Assembly (NCBI GenBank): GCA_000181795.3
Contig: CM012953.1
Location: 7,426,034-7,490,033, forward strand
Length of the DNA: 64,000 nucleotides
Direction: 5' to 3'
Source of the DNA: Trichinella spiralis
Lineage: Eukaryota; Nematoda; Enoplea; Trichinellida; Trichinellidae
Every line of letters starts with the position of its first letter. Position 1 is the stretch's first letter. The notes below the pieces were generated by a model. That model ran no database searches and was not told where the DNA came from. It saw only the letters and a list, made by a program, of their open reading frames with translations. Made by a program: the position numbers and the translations under genes. This document shows positions 23,858-34,154 of the stretch, in pieces.

Positions 23858-24014
23858 TGTAACTGAATTACGAATTATAATATAGATACCTACAAATCAG
23901 ATATACGGTAGTTATTGTGATTAATTCGCGCAATTAAACTTATAAAACTAATTATTTTGCACGCGTGCTATTACATATTGTTGACTGTAATCGCTATGAT
24001 GAGGGAGTGTGTCA
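23858..24014 (+). repeat. 3' LTR of decayed Ty3/gypsy element
   Basis: Begins TGTAACTG right after a purine-rich tract (AAGAAAGGA) at the position of a polypurine primer. It shares the core of the 5' LTR (TATACGGTAGTT, TATAAAACTAATTATTTTGCA, GTTGACTGTAATCGC) and ends GTCA. It is about 157 bp against about 183 bp for the 5' copy. Small indels account for the difference. Confidence 0.7.
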
Positions 24015-25257
24015 ATAACAATGAGCTAAGTAGTTCATTCTCAAACTTAGCTAAATGCAGACTTAAAATTAATATTCTGAAAAAGAATACATTAGTGAGT
24101 TAGTTAAAATTCAATTTGATATATTTATTATTGTTTATCAGAAATATAACTTTTCTAAAAGATAAATTACCAAAATAAATCTTTTACCAAAAATAAAAAA
24201 TACTTCAATACAAATGAGCTTTTATCTTTAAAAAAGTCAAAAGTAATGAGCCTAACCAAATATTATGACTATAACTTAAAAATTATTGACACAGTGCTAG
24301 CAAGACATTAATACAGTTGTGAAAATTGTTGATATCTCCAGCAAAATTGCAACATTAAAATCTAGTCGACATGGTCTTCTTGATTTTCTACAATGCACCG
24401 TATTTTATTGTCATCATTATAATAAAATAATGGCACTATGAAATTATCATTGCAGTATATGTTGTGCAGATGTTGTTTTTTATCGTAAAACAGTCTTTCG
24501 GGACTATGAAATATAAAGTGTACAAAGAAAAAATAACTCTGATATCCGATTTATTTCACTTCAATTCTATGTGAATTTGATGTTATGAGCCTCAACTGAA
24601 CTTCGCTTATTGAGAAACATTTGAAGCCCAATCTGCTGAATTACTTTGAAATTGGTATATTCAAAAGTATAATCATATGAAATTCATCTAGAAAGCTGCT
24701 TAAAATAGGTAGATACAATAAGCAAATTATGATAATCGATACAGCTGGTTAAAATTTAGAGGCAAATAAAAACAGTTTTTCTTATTTGTTTCACTTATAT
24801 AAAATTCACGAACAGAAAAATATTTTGCTAATTGTTTTATTGAACTTAATTATGCCTGATTTTATGTTTTCGTTGTTTGTCATACTGTATTCTTTGATTT
24901 GAATTCTTGTTTTTCTATTGCATAAGCTAGTCTATTTGTTTTTCCTGTATTTTATCTTTTGCGGTATTTATATTTCATTAATAAATATGTGTTCATACAA
25001 ATATGTTGCTACTTAATTTTTATTTTTTTGAATTAATATTATTTTTTAAAGCTTGTTTTTTTAATCGATGGGCAGGTTATTATTAATATTTTTTATTGAT
25101 AATTTTATTTCTTCAAAGCTTATTCTTATTTATAGAAATTGTCAGTATTAAGTATATTTTTATCATATGTGTGAAAAATATTATTGATATATTTTCTATA
25201 TAATATTGTTTGTAATTTATTTTATTTAAATTTTAGAATCTGCTGGAAAAGTATATT
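24015..25257. other. AT-rich intergenic, no gene seen
   Basis: A/T-rich sequence without open frames of note between the gypsy relic and the next gene. It may include old repeat sequence without recognisable ends. Confidence 0.5.
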
Positions 25258-26008
25258 ATGTCTTCACCTCCGAAAAATATGTCCAAAATTAAAAGTATGG
25301 AATAAGCGTTTTATTCATTTCGTATTTAATTTAATTATGTGTGTTTTTTAATTTTTTAGATATGAAAAGTACACGGAAGAAAAATAATAAGGTTTGTAAA
25401 GATTTGTTTTTAGTCTTGTTTGATATAAACATTTTTCAGAAAAAAAAGGCAGAGAAGAAACCACCCGAAAAAGATGAAAAGCAGTTTCCGGTATTTACCT
25501 CAGCTTGTGACGGTAATGTCAATGTAACAGATAACTTTCACATTGGATATTTTATTTGTGCATGTTTTCTGTTTACAATACATATATGCTTTTATCTTTT
25601 CTAGAGAAATACAATTTGGATACTGGACCTATAGATTTGAACTACTTAAATATGTCAAAATTGCTTCATGCTCATGCCGTATACAACACTACTCCGTCAT
25701 CTGTGCTCAGCTCTTCGGAGAGGCTGAAAAAAGTAGAAGAACATTTTCAACTTTACGAATCTTTCATCGTTGATAACTTTAAAGAGTTACCTTTACCAAG
25801 TATGCTCAATAGTTTTACAAAATCCATAGTGATACATTTGCATTTAGATGGTCTTAAATGTGAAAGAGGTGAGAAACTCTTCCAATATTTAGAAGAAGCA
25901 CTGAAAATACAAGCGGAAGCATCCAGTGAAAATGTTGAATTTATTAAAAATTTTAATCAGAAAAGCCGCAGAATTGAACTGCCAGATTTACCCTTTGATA
26001 ATTATTGA
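25258..26008 (+). CDS. small lysine-rich/helical protein, unrecognised (4 exons)
   Basis: Exons 25258-25294, 25360-25391, 25440-25512 and 25605-26008 join in frame to 181 residues with canonical GT-AG introns of 48-92 bp. This makes it a convincing gene despite no recognised family. The first 45 residues are very lysine-rich (STRKKNNKKKKAEKKPPEK), which could act as a nuclear or nucleic-acid-binding tail. The rest is predicted mostly helical, with LDTGPIDLNYLNMSKLL, ERLKKVEEHFQLYESFIVDN and ERGEKLFQYLEEALKIQAEA. It ends in a short acidic segment (ELPDLPFDNY). It has no signal peptide or membrane segment. The start is the first ATG in the exon. I cannot name a function. Confidence 0.75.
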
Positions 26009-27037
26009 AGCTCATTTTTCACTTGTTATTCAGATAAAATATGCATTTTTCAGAATATCAGAATGAATTTTCAAAATAAATTGTATTTTTTTTCAGTATC
26101 ATGTTTTATCTTGCTTTCTCCACATGCGAGACGCTTAAAACTATCCAATTTTAGTAAATTTAAACCATATGAAATATTACTTTCCGATGTAATTATTTCA
26201 GGTTGTAATAACAAATTGACTTTTTGCAAATAAGTATATATTTTAATTATGTAAATGAATTGTGATTTAAGAATTCAAAAAACAGTTTATGTTCACATGA
26301 ACTTTTATTGCTTTAAATAAAATTTCATTTTAGTATAAATCTGTTTTTTTTATAAATTTCGTTGTGTGATAAGCATAAATTGTAAAAATATGAAATTTGT
26401 ATTTATTCCTTTATGATGAATATCCACAAGTCGCGATCTAATTAAGAGAGCAAAAGCTACTTGCAAATAGCAGCAGTTCAGAGATATCGAGAAATCAATC
26501 AAAAAGTTTACAGTCATAGCCGCAAACAATTCATGTTTTTAATAACAAGCAAAACTATGCTTGCTAATTAAAAGTATAATTGATTTTTTTTGCAATGCTA
26601 CATTAGCAATGTTTTTTGTAATGTAGGGCATATTTTTATATGAGACAATGCACTATCTATCAACGATCTTGTGACATCGAATTACAACTTCATTGTTGCG
26701 CAAACAGCAACTAGTATTCGTCAATTTTCGTAATTGGAAAGAAAGCAGAACGCATCTTATAATGCAATAACAGCAGATGTTTACTTTTGCATCTCTGAAT
26801 AACCGCCCAAACCTGGATAACAATGAGCAAATGAATCATTAGCAAATAATTCCAATTTCTGAGGAAGTTGAAAAGTTGTAATGCATACAAAGAAGTTCAC
26901 TGAAGCATTTTTGCAATATTTATCAAATTCTTACTCACCATTTGATCACTTGATTGCTTGAAAAAAAAACTTATTTTTTAACTCTGCAAGAAGCTTGCAA
27001 AGCACATCTTTTGTCATTTGATAAAATTTAATAAGCA
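26009..27037. other. AT-rich intergenic, no gene seen
   Basis: About 1 kb with the 3' UTR of the preceding gene (AATAAA-type signals near 26076 and 26318) and the upstream region of the Ly6-like gene. No additional coding signal was found. Confidence 0.5.
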
Positions 27038-27692
27038 ATGCTCAAGATTTTCTGCTTCAGCCTTCTGTACATACTTGTTTCGTTACCTGCAGGTAAAATG
27101 AGAAAAATACAAATTGTCATTAATTTTTTTCAATGTTGTGCATACTGCACAATTTCTGAAAATTAATTTTCTAAATGTATCTTACTTTAAAACAATATTT
27201 TATTCTTTATTTTTGTCATGTTCTGTTAAAATTTCTTTTTCTACAATTTAGCTCAGTCGATCGCTTGTTATCAGTGCAACAATGATCCAGATCCGTATTG
27301 TCATCAGAGAACATGCTACCACGGCTTATACGGTTGTTTCAAAACTGTAACTTACACGGGCGGCTTGGATCCTTGTAATAAATTACTTTTAATTAAACTT
27401 TCTTGGCTCGTAATGTGTATTTAATCGTATTTTCATTTTTGCCTTTGAAGCCGGTGCACAGAGTGAGTACAGCCAAAACAAAGTGATTAATTTGAAAGGT
27501 TGCCAATTTTTACCTTTCACCGGACTGGAAGGATGCCATGAATCAACTTTATTTGGTGATATTCGTCAAGTTACTTGCTTTTGTCATCACGATTTTTGCA
27601 ACGCTGCCAACAGTCACAGGGCAGCAGTATATTCAATCTTGACCATTTTACTTCTTTCAATTTCTTTCTCCATCTACTGCACAGTTTTATAA
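27038..27692 (+). CDS. Ly6/uPAR-type three-finger protein, probably GPI-anchored (3 exons)
   Basis: Exons 27038-27092, 27252-27374 and 27451-27692 encode 139 residues. An N-terminal signal peptide (MLKIFCFSLLYILVSLPA) is followed by a 10-cysteine ectodomain. This starts with ACYQC and ends with VTCFCHHDFCN, the terminal Cys-Asn being characteristic of the three-finger fold. The last about 20 residues (VYSILTILLLSISFSIYCTV) are hydrophobic with no cytoplasmic tail, as expected for a GPI-attachment signal. Nematodes have many such proteins, including ODR-2/HOT relatives and others in neurons and muscle, but the partner cannot be told from sequence. Phase-1 introns lie after the signal peptide and between the first two fingers, which is common in this family. 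Confidence 0.82.
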
Positions 27693-28739
27693 ATTAATTT
27701 CTCACCCAAGCGCATGAAAATGCTAGTGAATAATTTCAGTGTGTTTTATTATTTATTTTATACATTCATTTACATGTTGCAGCTGTTTTATTGCAAATAA
27801 TTTCTTTTCTGATTACAATACAGTTCTGTCCTATTCGGCATGTCAAATAATAACGCAAATAAATTTTATGTCAAAATAAGCAGTTGAGACAATATTTCAT
27901 TGATAACATTTTTAAATAATAAAATTAATTAATAACATTTTCGATGTACGCGTCTCCTTGTCAAAAAACTTGGTTAAAATTAATAATCTTTCAAAAGGTG
28001 TACTGTACTAAATATAATTCATCATTATCAATAGAAAAAAGAAGAAAACATTTATATCAAATTGCTTTGTATAAAAATTCAGTTATATATAACACAAATT
28101 TTTTTGATATTGTGATAATGCAAACTGCTTTTTTAAAACATTCACACAATTAAGGATAAAGGAGATTATTGCATTTAAAGAAAGAATCATTCAGCAATAT
28201 GGTCATCTTCCTAATGAACTGTAAAAAGAAAATATTTCATTTTGAATTTCAAATATTGATTTAAAATCATATAATGAGTAATCATAATGATGTTTCAAAT
28301 AATAATATCGCAAACAATCTATGAAAGTAATTAATTGTAGAAAAAAAAGCATCAATTCAATTTTCAGATTGATAAATGACAATACTATAGACCATTGTGC
28401 AAAAGCAAACATGTGAACAAATGGTACAATAATATAAATGTATAAGTATTTTGAAAATATAACTGTGAGACTGTAATTTATTATTCTTACAATATGAAAC
28501 TTTCAATAACTTCTGTTTACGTCACTTAGGTGCAATCTTTAATTAATTTTTGTGATATACTGTTTTTAATTAATTAATTAATTATAAAAATTTTGAGATA
28601 CCCTATTTTACTTTGAAAATTAATCGCGCAAAATGAAACTATAAAACATCATTTTTATCAAATGTTTTACAGTATGGTCAGTAAACTTTATTGTCACTTT
28701 AGCAGTGTAAAATTTCACATCAAACAGTTTCCTGCAGTT
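27693..28739. other. AT-rich intergenic, no gene seen
   Basis: About 1 kb between the Ly6-like gene and VKOR. Open frames at 27944-28153 and minus 28203-28412 are Lys/Asn- or Phe/Tyr-rich low-complexity translations and lack splice or family support. Confidence 0.5.
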
Positions 28740-29509
28740 ATGAAATTTAATGGGTTTTATAATAAATGTTTTATATTTACTTGCTTATTAGGCTTAACAA
28801 TATCAGTATATGCATTATTTTTGGAAATAATCAAAGAAGCTAGACCTTCTTATGTTCCATTTTGTGATGTTAGCGAAACAGTCAGCTGTTCGAAAGCTTT
28901 AATGTCTCGGTAATTTTTTGCAGCTTGTACAAATAGTTCTCTTTAAAAATGTTAAGTTTTTAAGGGTATAAATTTTTTTATTGAATAAATTCATGATTCA
29001 ACAAAAAGAATGACAGTTGCAGTTTTAAAGTTTTACATTTACTATCAAATCGAATTATCGAAGAATGAATAAAAATTTACCTTTTTGAAAATTATTTTTG
29101 GAATCGAATTTTTACCCAAAACAAAATTCACTTGTCAGTAAAATGAATTTATTGTTGTCTTTAGATGGAGTCGTGGATTTGGAATAGTTGGCATATTATT
29201 AGGCGAGAAGCATTTTTTGAATATAAGAAACCCAGTCTATGGAATATTTTTCTACATAACTCTAATTCTTCTAAGTATTATTTACCTTATATTAAAATAA
29301 ATATGAAGGAGAATTATTCTTTTTCAGAACTTACGAAGAAAAGAAGATGTACTAGGAAAGTGATTTTTTATCTCGTTGTTGTTAGTAATATTGGTTCGTT
29401 GTATTTAGCTTATTTGTTATATGCCGTCATTCATTCGTTGTGTCTTGTTTGCATTTCTATATATGTGGTGAATTTTTGTTTGTTGATATTGCTTCGTGCA
29501 AGCAAGTAA
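28740..29509 (+). CDS. vitamin K epoxide reductase (VKORC1-type) (3 exons)
   Basis: Exons 28740-28909, 29165-29274 and 29328-29509 encode 153 residues, close to human VKORC1 (163). The enzyme is an ER membrane quinone/epoxide reductase that uses four cysteines, and all four are present. The luminal pair is Cys42/Cys50 (FCDVSETVSC, same C-x7-C spacing as human Cys43/Cys51). The active-site CLVC is at 132-135, and Tyr139 is also retained. The loop RWSRGFGIVGILLG matches the conserved segment. Four hydrophobic segments are evident (about 10-28, 81-93, 106-125, 130-149). An upstream in-frame ATG at 28671 exists, but 28740 gives the family N-terminus and lies just behind a CAG. It is convergent with the TRPC gene. 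The 53-bp second intron contains an in-frame stop, which confirms splicing. Confidence 0.9.
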
Positions 29510-29867
29510 AATTGTTCGTTTAATGTTATTTAAAGATTTAAAATATTTTCACTTGTTATGCATCAATTTTTATAAATATCTTTAGGTGATTTCTCATCGT
29601 TAACTGCAAAATGGATTACTTTTTTTGAAAAGTCGGAAAGCACCAGATTTGTTTATAATATATAGCGATATGTTTTCATGAGTGATTAATTTGCTGTATA
29701 AATAGAACTTTCATGAATGAATTCTTGAATTGTTAATTTCACGTGTAACATTTTTTAAATAACAACTAAAATGTGAAATTTCAGTTTAAGTAAAGCAGTT
29801 TCTTTGAAATTTAGAAGCAACACGATGTCATATTTTAATTATTTGTTCAACTGTCAATTTAGTGCAA

Positions 29868-32800
29868 TCATAGCATAGTATCCTCAAATTTGTTCAGATC
29901 GTCATGCAGTAATTTGTTTTTCTTTCCAGTGGGCAACAGTGGTTCGCTCTGCTCGGCCATTGAAGATTGATAAGCTTCATCTTGCAACTGTTTCGCTTTG
30001 GGATACTTTTTTGAATATTGTTCAGCATTTGCTGACAGAAATTTCCACGAATTTTGCACCGCTGTCTCGTCCGCGACCGTAACGTTACTTTGCAGTGGAG
30101 CCGACGATTTTCGATCCGAATCCGCGTTCAAGGTGCCAATCAAGCATCGTTCCTGACTTTCACTTTTTCCTACTGTTATTTTTCGCGTGAAATAAATCGG
30201 CAGTTGGCTGATTCGTTTCAGCTTTGCTCGAATTTCGTTCCGCTCTTGTCGCTTTTCCGTGCTAAAAACTTCCGTTTCACTGCGGTCTCTTAAACGTTTC
30301 GACGACAAATTTGCTGCGGTTTTTCGACGAACATTGCTCAAATCTACACTAAAGCCTTTCAATAGTCGTCGTTCGGCCATTGCATTTCGACGTTTGTTCA
30401 ACACTAAATTTGTTTAATTCAACATCAAAAACAATATCAATTCATCAAATAGGTAAGTAAATCTATCACGCTGTTTTATTTAAGTACACTTACCACTTCG
30501 TCGACTACTGTTCGCTTGACCAGTATTGAAGCCTGCTTGACCAAGTATAGACAGCAGTTCGTATCTAAATGAAGATATATCTTGCTTCAGTTCATTGATA
30601 TCTTCTTCTGTAACTGTTTCCGCTTTCTGTTTGTTGTGTTGAACTTGTGATATGTAACGTTTTACCAAATTTCGCATCACAAACTGAAACCAACAACTAT
30701 TTTCCCATAATATGAAGTAATGGTCAATATTTTGCAAGTGATATTACCTGATAATTATTCTCTGTTTGACTGACAGTCTTCAGTATTTTTTGCAGCTAAA
30801 ATTGGCTGCCATTTTAACAACAGCTTATTAAATTAAAATTTGATTTCACACAAAATTTAAATAAATACTACGGTAAAATGTATTTTTCAGATTAATATCA
30901 GTCAAATGAAATTCAACCCCTGCATTTATTGACTTGATCACTTTTACTTACTCTCATACTTTTCTTAGCGGATCTGTACTTCTTTAATGAATACTGGCGA
31001 CAGCAGAGCTCTTTCAACCATTGAAATACATAATAAATGGCTTTTGGAGATGGAATAATATTAAAAGGTGGAGGCAGAGTGGCTGACTCTTCAAAGTATT
31101 CAATCCATAATCGACTTCGGGCAAATTTCCATTCAGTATCAGCTTGATTCTAAAATCAAGCACAAGTTTGCGAAGTGAGATTTAACACAAAGTAGCTGTT
31201 CTCTTTTTTTCGTTCATAAAGATCACTTACGGATATATATTGGTAAGAATTGCTCATCATAGCAATGAGCATATTTAGCAATACAATGATGGAAATGACG
31301 CCATACGTGCCAAACATAGTTTTACCTGTCCATTCTGTGACAGCGTGATTTTCTTTCAAGCGAAAATTTTCCAAATCAATCATACCAAAAATAGACCAGA
31401 ACAATGTTTCCAAGCTAACAAATAAGCTGAAAAACAGAAAAAATGCCTAGCTTAATTATTCAATAAAAACAAACAATAAGGCGTACTCAGAAAATGAAGA
31501 AAATTTTGGATTGCAACTGGTCTTGTAATCTTCACGCATTTCTTGACTGAGCAATATTTCGTCGGATTGGTCGCATTCATTTCTGCGCATCGATGCATAA
31601 TACCAGAATAGCTGATTTAGTCCGCATGCGAATGCAAACAAAACCAACGAATATACAAAAAAGAATTTTATAATATCAATGACCATTCTTCCTAAATTAA
31701 AGTCAATATCACAGATACGCACAATTGATAGAATAAAGAAAAAATTGTAATAATTTACCAAGAGAAATTTGAAGTGGACCCAAATGTGGATTAACAGTAA
31801 ATAGATGTACCATCTTTAGCGAAGAAAGTATATTGGCAGTTGCGAAGACGCATTCTGAAATCAATGTAGGATCCCAAGCATTCCAATACCTGCGTGGCAA
31901 TAGACGACCTAGGTGGGCAGTTTCTGGATTTTTCAATTCATTTTCCACCTAAATCATGGTGGGACATATAATTTTTAACAGTTTTTCAAAACAAAACTTA
32001 CACCAATATAAGCAATAATTCGAAGCGTGATTGTAGAAATGTACAGCGAATTGGTGATAAAGTCAAGTATATTCCACATATTTTTCACATAGTCCGTCAA
32101 GCCGACATCCCAGAGTTGTTTGATTTCGACCCAAATTAGCCCGACAACCCAAGCTACAATGGCGCATTCTATGACACTCGGAGCCGGACCTCGTTTCTCC
32201 TTTCGATCCGGATCTTCTCCGGATTCATCTTTCACACTGCCAGTTTGAGTAGACCAAGCGGAAAGCAGATCATAGTTGATCCTCTGACTGGCCAATATCA
32301 GCAAAACTAAACACAGACAAACAAAACCCAAACAAGAAAAGTTGATGCCCAAAATAATAATACAGTATACGATACAAATAAAAGTGCAATACGATGCTCC
32401 GTGACAGAGAAATTTGATAAACGGCTTTCGAACAAACTGACCAATGCTTGATTTTGGCGCCAATAAGTAAGTCACTGATAAAATTGGAAAACCAATCGAA
32501 ACGCTCAATATTAAAAGCAACTGAAACGAATATGATTTTTCTTTTCATTTAAAATCAGCCAACGGAGTTAGTTGTTGAAATACTTTAAAAATGATGTGCC
32601 TTCTACGATAGCCTGGCAAACCTTCATACCAAATCGACGCGAGCAGTTGCTGGCAATTTGGGTGAGCTACAAACTAAATTATAACAATATTATTAACTTT
32701 TGTATTCAAATTTAGATGTATAATTTTAATTGAAATTTATTCATCTTCCTACTTTCTTTTGACGAAATTGAATGGCCAGTTTAAGTCGGGATAATTCCAT

Positions 32801-34154
32801 TCGTTTTCCAATATTTCGTTGCACCGGCCAACGGTCCGAAGAATCATAATTGAGAATAGTCGCCAGCTCGTTCGAACTGCGCGTCTGGTCAAGTAAATCG
32901 GCAGCAAATTTTTGGCACTTTTGACTGAGCTCCTTTAAAATAAGAAATACATTCGAAATTTGAATATTTTTTTTACAAAAATATTTCCCACCAAGTAGTC
33001 AAGTTTGAACTGGTGTTCAATTGTTGACAAGCGACGCAATTCCCAACTTAATTCAAAAGAATAAAGAATGGGATCTCTTGCTGAAAGGCAAATCAAAGAC
33101 GGAGACGTCAGTGCTCTGTATGCGTTAATTCTGGACTGTGTTAGTTGTAAAGAATCTTCATTATTTGCCTAAAAAACAGTTAATTAATCAACGAGAATTT
33201 GCAATGCATGACTATTCATGGAGGTTATTTTAAATTTTGTAAAAACAATAAAATTTAATATTTGATTACAAGTTTACCTCAACACAGTCTTTACACGAAC
33301 AGTGTACATCATGAGGATGGGGAATGGATGCTCCGCGATCAAGGAACAACTTTATAATTTCATAATTGTCTCTGTGAGCAGCAAGAATAAGGGGGTTGAT
33401 ATCCGGTGAAAATGCTGAATACTCGTTGATTTCCACGCCTTGTGTCTAAAATACACCTATAAATAAGTTTTCCACTATTTACTGAAAACGTACGCTTATT
33501 TATGCCCATTATCATGGATCAACTTGAAAGCTTTTAAACGTGTGCTTGCGTGCAGAAAAGAATGACGTCGCTTGAATATTGTAACATTAATCAGCAAATA
33601 AATTTTTTTCTGTTTAGCAATATTGCTTTTAGCTTTAGTTTTAAACTATTATTTATTTATTTATTTTCTTTATTATCTAAACTATTTAAACAACAAAGAA
33701 AAATATCCACCTGATGTAAGGTAATTAATTATATTTGAAAAAAAGGAAATTTATTTCAATTATTACAACTTTAGAGTAAAAACAACATGCATACTTCGAT
33801 ATTGAATTTGTCTAATTTTTCCAGATGGTTTACAATAATTTCCACTGCTTCAACATTTTCCTCATTTATTGCGTACAATAAGCAGTCACCGGTTTCCACA
33901 TTCGCTTCGAGCAGAACTTCGATCATTTCAATATTTTCATTTTCAATCGCAATACGTAGGCTGGTTCTGCCAAGCGGATCTACACAGCTGGGATCGAAGT
34001 CGGATGCTGGATCTGCACTTGAGCCGGCCAATGACAGAAATTCCCTAACTGTGGCTACGTCACCACGTTCACATGCCAATAAATATTGCTTTTCCATCAG
34101 CGATAATTCACGGTCACGATTCTTAGCATGTTTCCGTTCTGTTCCGTTTTCCAT
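29868..34154 (-). CDS. TRPC-family cation channel (14 exons)
   Basis: Exons: 34154-33795, 33445-33278, 33168-32992, 32932-32753, 32673-32584, 32520-32376, 32306-32002, 31948-31759, 31691-31487, 31426-31231, 31149-30952, 30795-30748, 30683-30494 and 30403-29868, giving 995 residues. N-terminal ankyrin-type repeats ([59 protein letters not shown]) lead to the TRPC segment [13 protein letters not shown]. The channel domain shows the conserved [31 protein letters not shown], the pore LFW motif in [16 protein letters not shown], and S6 [20 protein letters not shown]. It is followed by the TRP-box [13 protein letters not shown] channels carry Na+/Ca2+ downstream of phospholipase C. Homologues in C. 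elegans are trp-1/trp-2. The start is the ATG behind a TTTTAG trans-splice-like acceptor. Intron 32375-32307 is 69 bp and stop-free. I removed it because splicing rebuilds [13 protein letters not shown]. Confidence 0.93.
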
